A stretch of DNA of 64,000 nt from the NCBI RefSeq assembly GCF_021991835.1, contig NZ_JAHDAU010000012.1:1-64000 (forward strand). Direction: 5' to 3'. Shown one piece after another: positions 24,489-33,368 of this stretch (position 1 is the stretch's first letter; the number at the start of each line of letters is the position of its first letter). Source of the DNA: Polaribacter sargassicola. GTDB taxonomy: Bacteria; Bacteroidota; Bacteroidia; Flavobacteriales; Flavobacteriaceae. The notes under the pieces are model-generated. The model saw nothing but the letters and a program-made list of their open reading frames with translations, had not been told where the DNA came from and ran no database searches. A program made the translations under genes and the position numbers.

Positions 24489-26141
24489 TTATTTTTTAAA
24501 CTTCAAATTTTTAACTCTTCCTGAATCTAATTCAAAACCTAAAATTGCTCCATCTTTTCGTTGAAATCTTACTAATCCTAGTTCCGTTGAAAATTGGTCT
24601 AAGTCACTAATTGTGCATTCAATAATTGATTGTGTATTTTCAATTCTAACCATTAAAATTTCGTTTTCTATTTCAAAATTATAATTCACATCTAGTTCTT
24701 TACTATAATAACTTCCTACGTAATCTTTTAGGTTGATTCCTGAAGTATCCATCGTTTTTTTTCTTGCTGCGATGGTCTCACTATCACCTTGTAAAACTTT
24801 AAGTGTTTGTGTAAAACCATCTTTTAAATTAGAGAATGAAAAACTTATATTTTTATTTCCTGATATTTGGAAAGTATTCCCACTTACTTTTAAAATGTTA
24901 TAGGTTGATTTATCCCAAGTTTGAAGGACATTTAAGGAGTCATTCTTAATAGATAAACTGAGAATAACACCAGGCTGTATTTCATAATTACCTACTAATT
25001 GGTTTAGTTGAAATTCTTCTTTTGGAACATCAATTTTAACTTTTTTATCTTTTTCAACAACCTTTTCAATTAGTTTGTCTTTCAGTAATACATCTGCTAC
25101 TTGATTGGCCATTCTTGACGGGTTGGCATCACCTCTGTTGGCAAATATTGCAATGGATAATTTTTGTTCCGGAAAGCGCAATAGTTCCGCTCTAAAACCA
25201 ACAAAAGCTCCTCCGTGTCTAATCGTTTTTAATCCCTTGTATTTACTTATCATTAAACCAGAAGCGTAGTCAATAACTTTTCCATTGTTTAATATACCTT
25301 GTTGTGTCATCACACTCCAAAACTCTCTACTTAAAACAGCTGACTCATAATAGGCGTCATCCCATTTCTTTATATCATTTATGGTAGTAAATATTCCCCC
25401 ATCACCAATCATATCTAATGTAGTCATACTGATTTTATAGTGCTCATTATTATCAGGAACATATCCAGACGCTCTGTTTTTTACAATTTGCGTATGGTCA
25501 TTATGAAAATGTGTATTACTCATTTCAAGAGGATCAAATATTTCTTTTTTAGCAAATTCAGCCATATTCATTCCAGCTACCTTTTTTACGATTTGACCAA
25601 GAAGCCAATATCCAGAATTACTGTATAGATATTCTTCACCAGGTGCAAAGTTTAAATCAGTTTGATTTATTAGCCATTTCATAACATTGTCATCAGTATA
25701 ATAGTCATCATCCCCCAATCCTTTTAAATAACTAATCATTAAATAGTCTCTAATACCGCTCGTATGATTTAGTAAATGTCTAATTGTAATCTTTTCTGCA
25801 TAATCAGGAAAATCAGGGAATAAGCTTTTTAAATTATCATCAAGACTTAATTTGCCTTTTTCTGCAAGTAATACAATACATGCAGCCGTAAACTGTTTGG
25901 AAGTTGAACCGATTCTAAACACAGAAGTAGCAGAATTCGGAATATCATATTCCATATTTGCCATTCCGTATCCCTTGGCATAAATTAGTTTTCCTTCTTT
26001 TATGATTCCTAACGCACATCCTGGAACATCTGTCTTATTCCATTCCGTGAAAATGTTGTCTATTGCTTGACTTTCTTTAATTTGTCCAAACGAATAAATT
26101 GTAAAAGAACTAAGCAATAAAAAGATAAAATATTTTTTCAT
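24489..26141 (-). CDS. Serine beta-lactamase-like hydrolase (class C/PBP4*-type)
   Basis: A 550-residue exported enzyme with a signal peptide ending SFGQ (residue 20). The beta-lactamase/transpeptidase fold spans about 25-355. It has the SxxK motif at Ser79-Lys82 (GSTSKQF), YSN at 173-175 and a third motif HGG at 309-311. The HGG form and overall length match the large esterase/D-aminopeptidase group more than true AmpC enzymes, so drug resistance should not be assumed. The C-terminal ~180 residues form a separate beta-rich domain. The gene follows a minus-strand copy of the intergenic repeat. Confidence 0.85.
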   Translation of the reverse strand: MKKYFIFLLLSSFTIYSFGQIKESQAIDNIFTEWNKTDVPGCALGIIKEGKLIYAKGYGMANMEYDIPNSATSVFRIGSTSKQFTAACIVLLAEKGKLSLDDNLKSLFPDFPDYAEKITIRHLLNHTSGIRDYLMISYLKGLGDDDYYTDDNVMKWLINQTDLNFAPGEEYLYSNSGYWLLGQIVKKVAGMNMAEFAKKEIFDPLEMSNTHFHNDHTQIVKNRASGYVPDNNEHYKISMTTLDMIGDGGIFTTINDIKKWDDAYYESAVLSREFWSVMTQQGILNNGKVIDYASGLMISKYKGLKTIRHGGAFVGFRAELLRFPEQKLSIAIFANRGDANPSRMANQVADVLLKDKLIEKVVEKDKKVKIDVPKEEFQLNQLVGNYEIQPGVILSLSIKNDSLNVLQTWDKSTYNILKVSGNTFQISGNKNISFSFSNLKDGFTQTLKVLQGDSETIAARKKTMDTSGINLKDYVGSYYSKELDVNYNFEIENEILMVRIENTQSIIECTISDLDQFSTELGLVRFQRKDGAILGFELDSGRVKNLKFKK

Positions 26142-26159
26142 AATTGTTTTTTTTTGAGG

Positions 26160-26285
26160 TAAACGGTTTCGGTTATGAATAGTTTTGTGAGTTTATACTA
26201 AATTTTATAAATACCTACAAGACTGAAAATCCTCTAGATTTTCAGAAATAGGCGAGAATAAGCAATTATTTATAGCTATTGTTTT
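26160..26285 (-). repeat. Intergenic repeat copy in minus orientation
   Basis: Read on the minus strand it starts ACAATAGCTATAAATAATTGC, continues TTCTCGCCTATTT, has a strong hairpin CTGAAAATC-taga/ctcta-GATTTTCAG (26223-26245, 9-bp arms), and then a GTATTTATAAAATTTAG box. The order matches the plus-strand copies. It lies just downstream of the minus-strand P1 peptidase gene, so the gene-then-repeat polarity is kept when the strand changes. Confidence 0.65.
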
Positions 26286-26291
26286 ACCAAG

Positions 26292-27467
26292 TTATTTTTT
26301 TATTCGATTATATTTTTTAAGTATTTCAATTAGCAAGTCGTGGGGAATTGCATAAGCTTTATTTTCATTAATTCCTTTCATTGTTTCGGCGGCCACCATT
26401 GCATTTATTATTGCTTCTTCCACTGCTTGAACTGTTGCTTCAAAAACTGGCATCAATAAATCATTTGACATAGTTTCGACTGTCGTCATTTCATCACGAT
26501 TAAACGCTTTTTCATTTGCAGTTGAAAATGCTAAAAAAATGTCTCCAGAACCATTACTTCCTCGTCCACCAACAATACCAACGCCTAAGGGAATTCTTTG
26601 TGCAATTCTTTTTAATTGATGTGGTAATAAAGGTACATCGGTTGCAACAATAACAATGATGGAACCATCTCCTTCTTGTCTTCTAGATTTTGGTGATGCT
26701 TTATATTCATAATTCAAAGTATCTTTTAGCTCAATACCAACTGGAACACCTGCTATTGATAGGTTTCTTTTGGCTCCAAAATTGGATTGAACAATTACTC
26801 CTACAGTATAAGTTGAATCTTTAATTTTAAAAACTCTCGATGACGTTCCTGTTCCTCCTTTAAAACCTAAACACATCATTCCTGTTCCTCCACCCACGTT
26901 TCCTTCTGCTATTTTTCCACTTGAACTATTTTCTATAGCTTCTAATACATGTTTTTCTTTCACGTGAAATCCATAAATATCATTAAGAAATCCATCATAT
27001 GTTTCAGCAACTACAGGATAGGTATACCACCAATTTTCTCCGCTGTACCAATCTGTGTCTACAAACCACTTTAGTACAGCTTGTCTTACTTCTCCAACGC
27101 TATTAGTATTAGTTATCATTATTGGAGTTTCAAGAAAACCAGATTCAGTTACCCAAGTTGTACCAGTCATTTCTCCATTTCCATTTAAACTGTACCAATT
27201 AGCATAAACTGGGCTAAATTTTTTGGCTTTTCCTCTTGGAAATATAGCGGTAACTCCAGTTCTAACAGGTCCTTTACCTAAAATATTTTCTCCTTTACCA
27301 GAAATAATTGTGCTATATCCTACCTCAACTCCACTTACATCTGTAATAGCATTGAATTCTCCTGTTTTTCCTACAAAAGGAATTCCTAAATCTCTTGCTC
27401 TTAATTTTTGTCCATATGATTGAAAACAAACAAAAATAACTATAAAAAATACTAATATTTTATTCAT
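26292..27467 (-). CDS. P1-family peptidase (DmpA/BapA-like, secreted)
   Basis: A 391-residue Ntn-type hydrolase with a signal peptide (ending SYGQ, residue 19). The N-terminal block GKTGEFNAITDVSGVEVGYSTI is diagnostic of the DmpA/S58 family. The glycine-rich VGGGTGMMCLGFKGGTG segment lies near 195-211. The autoprocessing site is the Gly-Ser bond in GRGSNGSGDIFLAFS (about 300-314), whose freed serine becomes the N-terminal nucleophile. Members are aminopeptidases with D- or beta-amino acid preference. It is flanked by a repeat copy downstream and the gene-poor 27.5-28.5 kb stretch upstream. Confidence 0.85.
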   Translation of the reverse strand: MNKILVFFIVIFVCFQSYGQKLRARDLGIPFVGKTGEFNAITDVSGVEVGYSTIISGKGENILGKGPVRTGVTAIFPRGKAKKFSPVYANWYSLNGNGEMTGTTWVTESGFLETPIMITNTNSVGEVRQAVLKWFVDTDWYSGENWWYTYPVVAETYDGFLNDIYGFHVKEKHVLEAIENSSSGKIAEGNVGGGTGMMCLGFKGGTGTSSRVFKIKDSTYTVGVIVQSNFGAKRNLSIAGVPVGIELKDTLNYEYKASPKSRRQEGDGSIIVIVATDVPLLPHQLKRIAQRIPLGVGIVGGRGSNGSGDIFLAFSTANEKAFNRDEMTTVETMSNDLLMPVFEATVQAVEEAIINAMVAAETMKGINENKAYAIPHDLLIEILKKYNRIKK

Positions 27468-27953
27468 TCTGATTGGTTTTTAATTTCATATAATTTATGG
27501 CTAAACCCAACTTTTTAAATTAACAACTGCCCTCTCTTCATTTAAAGAATTGTATTAAAAAACAGCATCTAAATTCCATTTACATTGTTCACCTATCGGG
27601 CTAACTAACTAATTTTCATAAAGATAAAATAATTCTTGTTATAAGATAGTCCAACCTAAAAAAATTAAAGTAACAAAACACCAGAAATTCAATTAAATGG
27701 TTTAAAAAACTATAAATTATGCATATTTCAATAGGTTTTTCCTAGTTTGCTTTGGGTTTTGTTCGTAAAACCATGCTTTTTTGAAAAATACACCTTAAAA
27801 TCACCCGAAGGAACCCGAACAAACCTCGCTAAAAATAAGAAAAGTGCTTCATGGGAGGTTAAAAAATAGCTTAAATATTAGAAGTATGAATGGAGGTTAC
27901 TCATTACCAAGCGAATTACTTAATCAAATAGATTTATTAATTTAAAAAAATAT
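27468..27953. other. Gene-poor stretch with an imperfect inverted repeat
   Basis: No intact gene is seen between the P1 peptidase and the remnant at 27954. An imperfect inverted repeat (GGTTTTGTTCG, 27755-27765, against CGAACAAACC, 27816-27825) surrounds about 50 bp. A 19-codon open frame at 27886-27945 (MNGGYSLPSELL...) has no recognisable identity. This looks like decayed mobile or coding DNA. Confidence 0.4.
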
Positions 27954-28148
27954 ATGACTGCAAAAGCAATTTATGATGCGATAGAATTTGGTTTATTACC
28001 CAACAATGGAAAATATCCAACTACTGGAGATTTAGAAAGAATGGATAAAAATCAAACTCCTAAAACCATTATTAAAAGACGGAATAGATTGTAATTCAAT
28101 TTAGGGCGAATTAGATACAAAAAAGGAAAAGAATTAGGATATTGGTAA
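27954..28148 (+). pseudogene. Short coding remnant interrupted by a stop codon
   Basis: A 46-codon frame beginning MTAKAIYDAIEFGLLP stops at TAA 28092-28094, but the same frame then continues FNLGRIRYKKGKELGYW to a TAA at 28146. The amino-acid composition looks protein-like throughout, so this is probably a ~63-residue small gene with a nonsense mutation, or the tail of a longer lost gene. I do not recognise the family. An intergenic repeat copy follows immediately, as in the 1-9 kb array. Confidence 0.45.
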
Positions 28149-28262
28149 AACTAGCTAAACTAAGTACAAATCTTATTGCTGTCTTTAGCTTAATTGTTAA
28201 AATTCTAGCGAATTTTTAATCAGTCTATTACTTACTAACTCTACACTTAACCAAACGTAACA
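28149..28262 (+). repeat. Intergenic repeat copy 8
   Basis: It contains AACTAAGTACAAATCTTATTGC, a hairpin with arms AAAATTC/GAATTTTT around TAGC (about 28197-28215), and then TTACTTACTAACTCTACACTTAACC and CAAACGTAACAAGG. Order and length match the family although sequence is diverged. It follows the short interrupted coding remnant. The remaining ~215 bp to the PH-domain gene show nothing further. Confidence 0.5.
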
Positions 28263-28478
28263 AGGTTTATTCAAAGATTCTTACTAAAATTAAAAAGTAT
28301 GAAAGTTCAACTTTTAAAATTTAAATTTATTTAGTTTTATCTGATGATTATTTCGAAAAAAATATAATAACTACACTCAACAATGTTATGTACAATTTAA
28401 TACAAAACAAAGCTATTATAAGCTTATAAAGCCTTTTAATTTTTTTATATTTAAACATATAAAAAAACAAAAAAAAAG

Positions 28479-28856
28479 ATGGGATTAATTAATAAAATTT
28501 TGGGAAATGCAAGTGAAATATCTGCTGAAAAACTAACTAGTAAATACGGACGATTATTACTAGAAAATGAAAATATAGAATTAGGTTTTAAGCTTTTACG
28601 AGATACATTTATGTTTACAAATAAACGCTTAATTTTGATTGATGTACAGGGAATTACAGGAAGTAAAGTAGAATATAAGTCTATGCCTTATAAAAGTATT
28701 TCTAGGTTTTCTTTAGAAACCTCTGGTACATTTGATTTGGATGCAGAATTAAAAATATGGATATCGAGCGAAAACATACCTTCGGTAAGTAAAAAATTTA
28801 ATAAAAGTATAGATGTTTACGAAGTACAAAAATACTTAGCATCAAAAGTTATGTAA
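28479..28856 (+). CDS. Bacterial PH-domain protein (bPH_1)
   Basis: A 125-residue cytosolic protein made almost entirely of one bacterial pleckstrin-homology-like domain. It has the typical strands RDTFMFTNKRLILIDVQGITGSKVEY, and YKSISRFSLETSGTFDLDAELKIWI with a C-terminal helix. Bacterial PH domains act as oligomeric adaptors; no ligand or partner is known here. It stands alone upstream of the YafY regulator gene with an 87-bp gap. Confidence 0.85.
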   Translation: MGLINKILGNASEISAEKLTSKYGRLLLENENIELGFKLLRDTFMFTNKRLILIDVQGITGSKVEYKSMPYKSISRFSLETSGTFDLDAELKIWISSENIPSVSKKFNKSIDVYEVQKYLASKVM

Positions 28857-28943
28857 AACTATATTACTTAAAAGTTAGGCTACTTCCCTCCTCTTTTAAT
28901 GTTGTTGGGCTCTTAAATAAATATCTTATACTTAGATTAAAAC

Positions 28944-29633
28944 ATGGATTATTCCGAAACAAATAGACTCTCTCGATTAACAGCAATTTTAATTCAATTT
29001 CAGACAAAAAAAATTATAACAGCATTTGAATTGTCTGAAAAATTTAATGTTAGTAAAAGAACAATTTATAGAGATATAAAATCTTTAGAACAAGCAGGAG
29101 TTCCTATTGTAACAGAAGAAGGAAAAGGCTATACTTTAATGGATGGATATAAAATTCCGCCAATAATGTTTACAGAAAACCAAGCAAATGCACTTATACT
29201 TGCAGAACAATTGGTTTTAAAAAATAAAGATTCCTCTTTTATAAAAGACTATTTAGAAGCTATTGAAAAAATAAAAGCAGTATTAAAAGAAAGTGATAAA
29301 ACAAAAGCCAATTTACTTTCTGAAAGAACACGCTTTAAAAACAATATAAATAAAGAAAGAAATAGTAACAATTTATCTCAGTTGCAATTTGCGTTAACAA
29401 ACTATTTTCTTGTAAATATAGAATACACAAACGAGTCTAAAATTAAATCTAAAAGAACAATAGAACCTTTTGCTTTGTTAAGTACAGAAAACTGGTTGTT
29501 GGTTGCTTGGTGTAGATTAAGAAATGAATTTCGATATTTTAGGCTTGACAGAATTGATAAAATGACACTGCTTTCTGAGAAGTTTGAACCTCATAAAATG
29601 ACCTTACAAGAATACTTCGATAAATATTATTAA
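28944..29633 (+). CDS. YafY-type HTH/WYL transcriptional regulator
   Basis: A 229-residue regulator. A DeoR/HTH_11-type winged helix occupies residues 1-60 (ITAFELSEKFNVSKRTIYRDIKSLEQAGVPI) and a WYL-type sensor domain lies near 140-215 (VNIEYTNES ... RTIEPFALLSTENWLLVAWCRLRNEFRYFRLDRI). The C-terminal extension of ~80 residues seen in longer YafY proteins is absent, but the short form is common in Bacteroidota. WYL domains sense nucleic-acid or other ligands. The RidA gene follows 77 bp downstream behind a consensus -7 element and is the likely target. Confidence 0.85.
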   Translation: MDYSETNRLSRLTAILIQFQTKKIITAFELSEKFNVSKRTIYRDIKSLEQAGVPIVTEEGKGYTLMDGYKIPPIMFTENQANALILAEQLVLKNKDSSFIKDYLEAIEKIKAVLKESDKTKANLLSERTRFKNNINKERNSNNLSQLQFALTNYFLVNIEYTNESKIKSKRTIEPFALLSTENWLLVAWCRLRNEFRYFRLDRIDKMTLLSEKFEPHKMTLQEYFDKYY

Positions 29634-29675
29634 TTTATTTTTTACCCTTGCCATAAGGCTGTCGCACCCCCATTC

Positions 29676-29683
29676 TATTTTTG
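29676..29683 (+). promoter_or_regulatory. Bacteroidota -7 element (TATTTTTG) before ridA-like gene
   Basis: TATTTTTG fits TAnnTTTG and lies 27 bp before the RidA start. A TTG triplet at 29648-29650 is a possible -33 element, though the spacing is a few bases long. This separates RidA transcription from the upstream regulator gene. Confidence 0.5.
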
Positions 29684-29710
29684 TATCACATTTAAAAAAC
29701 AAATAATAAA

Positions 29711-30103
29711 ATGGAAAAAATAATTACAAATCCTTGGGAATGGGGTAAAAACACAAACTCTGCACAGGCTGTAGAAGTAAAACAAGTAACAGGTACACTT
29801 TATTGTTCTGGCCAAGTAGCTTTAAATGCTAATGGCATACCAAGTAATGAAGATATGCGATCGCAACTGATACAAACAATTGCTAATTTAGAGCAATTAA
29901 TAAAAGAAGCTGACTATGAGTGTAAAAATATTGTTAGACTTAATATTTATACAACATCTACCCAAGAGTTTTTTTCTACCTGTATGGATGTTTACGTTCC
30001 GTTTTTGCAAAAGCATGCTATTGAACAGGCAACAACGTTACTTGAAGTAAAAGGACTTTTTGCAACTTTAACCGTAGAATTAGAAGCTACTGTTGTAAAG
30101 TAA
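29711..30103 (+). CDS. RidA-family protein (enamine/imine deaminase-like)
   Basis: A 130-residue cytosolic protein of the YjgF/RidA family. It has the GTLYCSGQVALNANGIP block near residue 27 and a C-terminal region with LEVKGLFATLTVELEA. Archetypal RidA proteins hydrolyse reactive 2-aminoacrylate-type imines. The catalytic Arg of true RidA sits in a C-terminal R-xxV motif, which I do not see (here VKGLF), so deaminase activity is doubtful. It pairs with the YafY regulator, a common flavobacterial neighbourhood, and ends at a strong bidirectional terminator. Confidence 0.8.
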   Translation: MEKIITNPWEWGKNTNSAQAVEVKQVTGTLYCSGQVALNANGIPSNEDMRSQLIQTIANLEQLIKEADYECKNIVRLNIYTTSTQEFFSTCMDVYVPFLQKHAIEQATTLLEVKGLFATLTVELEATVVK

Positions 30104-30132
30104 TATTTTATGAAGGTTTTTAGATAAAATAA

Positions 30133-30175
30133 AAACCCTAACAATAAAGTATGTTTTGCTTTATTGTTAGGGTTT
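30133..30175. terminator. Bidirectional terminator between convergent genes
   Basis: The arms AAACCCTAACAATAAAG (30133-30149) and CTTTATTGTTAGGGTTT (30159-30175) form a perfect 17-bp stem with a 9-base loop. They are flanked by A-runs on the left and T-rich sequence on the right. It separates the plus-strand RidA gene from the minus-strand MacB permease gene, 4 bp beyond. Confidence 0.9.
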
Positions 30176-30179
30176 AATT

Positions 30180-31400
30180 TTACTCGTAACGCAATGCTGT
30201 TATAGGATCTAATGCTGATGCTTTACGTGCAGGATACCATCCGAAGAAAATACCTGTTATTGCACACACGGCAAAAGAAATTACTATAGAATACAAAGCA
30301 ACACTTGTAGGCCAGTTTAAGAAGTTTTCTATAAAAACGGTGGCAGAAAGCCCGAGAATAACACCCAAAAGACCACCCGTAATACTAATTAAAATAGCTT
30401 CTATTAAAAACTGCATTAATATGTCTGCTCCTTTAGCCCCAACAGCCATACGCAAACCTATTTCTTTGGTACGTTCTTTTACAGAAACGTACATGATATT
30501 CATAATTCCGATTCCCCCAATTAATAAAGAAATACCAGCAACAGCAACTAATAAAATGGTTAACATTTCACTGGTAGAGCTAAAGGTAGAAATTAACTCC
30601 TCCATAGAACGCACTGTAAAATCATCATCTTCACTATCTAATAATTGATGCTGAGAACGTAAAATATTGGTTACTTGTGTTACCGCTTCTGGTGCATCAT
30701 CTTCACTAATAGCAGATGCCATAATTTGGTTTAAATAATCAATGGCTAAAATTCGCTTTTGTACCGTTGTATAAGGTGCAATTACAACATCATCTTGATC
30801 TTGACCAAACGTGTTTTCTCCTTTTTCTTCTAATACCCCAATTACTTTAAAAGGAATGTTGTTAAAACGAATCATTTTACCCACCGGATCTTCTCCGTCA
30901 GGAAAAACATTCTCTACCACAGTTTGTCCTATTAAAGCCACTTTAGAAGCAGAACTTACTTCTGCATCTGTAAACATACTTCCACTTTGTAAGCCTACAA
31001 CTTTAATATCTAAATACTCTGGGTTTACCCCATAAATGGTACTTGGCCAGTTGTTAGAACCGTTAATAACTTGTCCGCCACCATTTACAACAGGTGTCAT
31101 ATAACTTAGCAAAGAAGTTTCTTCTTTAATTTTTTGATAATCTTTTAGCGTTAAGGTTTGTACATTACCCCCACTACCCCTTGCAGGTCCTCTATCATCT
31201 GCACCAGGTCTTACAGTAATCATGTTAGAACCCATACTAGAAATGGTGGTTCTAATACTTTCTTTAGAGCCTTCTCCAATAGCCAACATAGCAATTACAG
31301 AAGCTACCCCAATAATAATACCCAACATAGTAAGCAATGTTCTTGTTTTGTTAAGAACTATGGCTTTAAACGCAATTTTTAATAAATTTAATAGTCTCAT
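30180..31400 (-). CDS. macB: MacB-family ABC transporter permease
   Basis: A 406-residue inner-membrane permease. It has one N-terminal helix after a KIAFKAI-type amphipathic start (LLTMLGIIIGVASVIAMLAIG), a ~220-residue periplasmic domain, and three C-terminal helices (about 270-390) of the FtsX type. It would be mechanically driven by the separate ATPase encoded just upstream in the operon. In E. coli the two are fused, whereas here they are split. The ATPase stop and this start are 2 bp apart. Substrates of MacAB-TolC include peptides, macrolides and siderophores; the one here is not known. Confidence 0.9.
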   Translation of the reverse strand: MRLLNLLKIAFKAIVLNKTRTLLTMLGIIIGVASVIAMLAIGEGSKESIRTTISSMGSNMITVRPGADDRGPARGSGGNVQTLTLKDYQKIKEETSLLSYMTPVVNGGGQVINGSNNWPSTIYGVNPEYLDIKVVGLQSGSMFTDAEVSSASKVALIGQTVVENVFPDGEDPVGKMIRFNNIPFKVIGVLEEKGENTFGQDQDDVVIAPYTTVQKRILAIDYLNQIMASAISEDDAPEAVTQVTNILRSQHQLLDSEDDDFTVRSMEELISTFSSTSEMLTILLVAVAGISLLIGGIGIMNIMYVSVKERTKEIGLRMAVGAKGADILMQFLIEAILISITGGLLGVILGLSATVFIENFLNWPTSVALYSIVISFAVCAITGIFFGWYPARKASALDPITALRYE

Positions 31401-31402
31401 AA

Positions 31403-32146
31403 TTAATGGTCTTCTTTAGGTAATTTAGCCAATTCTGCAGCAGCAGAATGAATATTGGTGTTTTTATAATCTTGTATAATATGCCCATCTTTTAAAACAA
31501 TAGTTCTGTTACTAAACGTAGCAATATCTGGCTCGTGCGTTACAAAAGTAATGGTGATACCTTTTTTGTTTAGCTCTTGAAACAAAGACATAATTTCATA
31601 AGAAGTACGTGTATCTAAGTTTCCTGTAGCCTCATCTGCTAAAATCATTACTGGGTTGTTTACCAAAGACCTAGCAATAGCCACACGCTGTTGCTGACCA
31701 CCAGATAGTTGCGATGGTGTATGATCTAAACGCTCTCCTAATCCCACCATTTGTAATGCTTTTATAGCTCTTTCTCTTCGCTCTTCTGTAGAAACTTTAC
31801 TGTTGTATAGCAATGGTAATTCTACATTTTCTATTGCAGAAGTTCTTGCTAACAGATTATAAGATTGAAAAATGAATCCTATTTTTTCGTTTCTAATAGT
31901 AGCCAACTCATTTCTACTTAAATCTTTTACTTTTACACTATCAATTTCATAATTACCAGAAGTTGGCTGATCTAAACAACCTAAGATATTTAACATGGTA
32001 CTTTTACCAGAACCACTAGATCCCATAATGGTAACAAATTCTCCTTCTTTTATGCTATAAGAAATACCTTTAAGTGCATGAACCGTTTCGGTTCCCATGG
32101 TAAACTCTCTTTTTAAGTTTTCTATTTTAATAATTTCTTTACTCAT
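31403..32146 (-). CDS. MacB/LolD-type ABC transporter ATPase
   Basis: A 247-residue ATPase. Walker A GSSGSGKST is at 42-50, the Q-loop is FQSYN near 93, the ABC signature LSGGQ is at 147-151, and Walker B MILADE is at 167-172. The D-loop (GNLDT) and H-loop (FVTHE) are both present, so it should be active. It energises the MacB-type permease encoded 2 bp downstream. The order adaptor, ATPase, permease and the tight spacing indicate one operon with the MacA-like and TolC-like genes. Confidence 0.93.
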   Translation of the reverse strand: MSKEIIKIENLKREFTMGTETVHALKGISYSIKEGEFVTIMGSSGSGKSTMLNILGCLDQPTSGNYEIDSVKVKDLSRNELATIRNEKIGFIFQSYNLLARTSAIENVELPLLYNSKVSTEERRERAIKALQMVGLGERLDHTPSQLSGGQQQRVAIARSLVNNPVMILADEATGNLDTRTSYEIMSLFQELNKKGITITFVTHEPDIATFSNRTIVLKDGHIIQDYKNTNIHSAAAELAKLPKEDH

Positions 32147-32152
32147 AGCTGC

Positions 32153-33355
32153 TTATTTTTTCTTGTTTCCTCCTGGTCTTTGTGGCATAAAAGGACTTTC
32201 ATTAGTACCTGCTGGCATACCTGCAGATTTAGAAATACCTTTTAAACTATATACCAATTGATCTCCTTGTGCTATACCGCTTAAAACCTGTACATTTACC
32301 CCATCACTTGCGCCTAAGGTTACTTCTTTTTCTGTAATACTTTTATCTTTACCTAATACCCAAAGTGTTTTACCTTTTGTAGTTGTTGTAGTTGTTGTAG
32401 GTAAATTATGATGCATATTGTAAGTAGCTAAAGTTTCTGCTTCTGGTTTAAAATTAATAGCCTTTGCTTCTGCTGTTAACACATTATTTAACTCTAAAGT
32501 AAATACAGAAATGGTTGCAGTTAAACCTGGTTTAAGTTTTAAATCTTCGTTATCTGCTTTAATAACTACCGTATAAGTTACTACGTTAGAAGTTACAGTA
32601 GGGTCTAAACGAACCTGTGTTATAACACCGTTAAAAGTTTCACCTAAATAAGCATCTACAGTAAACTCTACTCTTTGCCCTTCTTTTACTTGTCCTATAT
32701 CTGCCTCATCTACATCTGCTTCTACTTGCATTTCTTTTAAATCTTGTGCAATGGTAAATAAAGTTGGTGTGCTATAACTAGCTGCAACTGTTTGTCCTTC
32801 TTCAATATCTTTAGACAATACAACACCATCTATTGGCGAATAAATATTTGCATAACCTAAATTGGTAATGGCAGACTGTAAGTCTGATAAACGTTGAGTA
32901 ACGGTACCTTTAGCAGTTTCGTAATCAAACACAGCATCATCAAAATCAGATTTACTAATTACTTGGTTTTCATACAACGATTTTTGTCTTTCATAAATCG
33001 TTTTCATGTAGTTTCTTTGTGTAACTGCATTGTCATAAGACGCCTGTGCTTGTGTTTTAGCAGCTTTTAAATTGGTCTTATCTAACTCTGCAATTAACTG
33101 CCCTTCTTTTACAATAGAGTTGTAATCTACATATACTTTTTCTACAACACCAGATACTTGTGTACCTACATCTACTTGGTTTATAGGTTCTATAGTACCT
33201 GTTGCAGTAACCATTGTTGTTACGTTTGCTTTTTTAGCTGTAATTGTTTTTGCTTCTATAATGATTGCATCATCTCCTTTTAAAAAAATGAATGCTGCAA
33301 TAGCAACAACTGCTACAATTACACTACCTATTATAATATTTCTTTTTGTTTTCAT
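32153..33355 (-). CDS. macA: MacA-type periplasmic adaptor (membrane fusion protein)
   Basis: A 400-residue adaptor. It has an N-terminal membrane anchor (about 7-25) and a beta-barrel/lipoyl half (GTIEPINQVDVGTQVSGVVEKVYVDYNSIVKEGQLIAELD). A coiled-coil hairpin (about 100-165) would dock onto TolC. The returning lipoyl half is IYSPIDGVVLSKDIEEG, and the membrane-proximal domain contains a threonine-rich loop near 320. It links the MacB transporter to the TolC-like channel. It lies 6 bp before the ATPase gene and 13 bp after the TolC-like gene. Confidence 0.9.
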   Translation of the reverse strand: MKTKRNIIIGSVIVAVVAIAAFIFLKGDDAIIIEAKTITAKKANVTTMVTATGTIEPINQVDVGTQVSGVVEKVYVDYNSIVKEGQLIAELDKTNLKAAKTQAQASYDNAVTQRNYMKTIYERQKSLYENQVISKSDFDDAVFDYETAKGTVTQRLSDLQSAITNLGYANIYSPIDGVVLSKDIEEGQTVAASYSTPTLFTIAQDLKEMQVEADVDEADIGQVKEGQRVEFTVDAYLGETFNGVITQVRLDPTVTSNVVTYTVVIKADNEDLKLKPGLTATISVFTLELNNVLTAEAKAINFKPEAETLATYNMHHNLPTTTTTTTKGKTLWVLGKDKSITEKEVTLGASDGVNVQVLSGIAQGDQLVYSLKGISKSAGMPAGTNESPFMPQRPGGNKKK

Positions 33356-33368
33356 GGTGAGGTCTTAA

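Noticed and set aside
24489..26141. Antibiotic-resistance beta-lactamase
   Set aside because: The third motif is HGG, and the protein has an extra C-terminal domain typical of esterase or peptidase relatives; resistance cannot be inferred.
27755..27830. tRNA-like T-arm (GTTCGGGTTCC region on the minus strand)
   Set aside because: No 5-bp T-stem closes around the loop and no acceptor or anticodon arms can be built; it is not a tRNA.
27886..27945. 19-codon open frame (MNGGYSLPSELL...)
   Set aside because: Too short, no recognisable similarity and no operon context; mentioned only as part of the decayed stretch.
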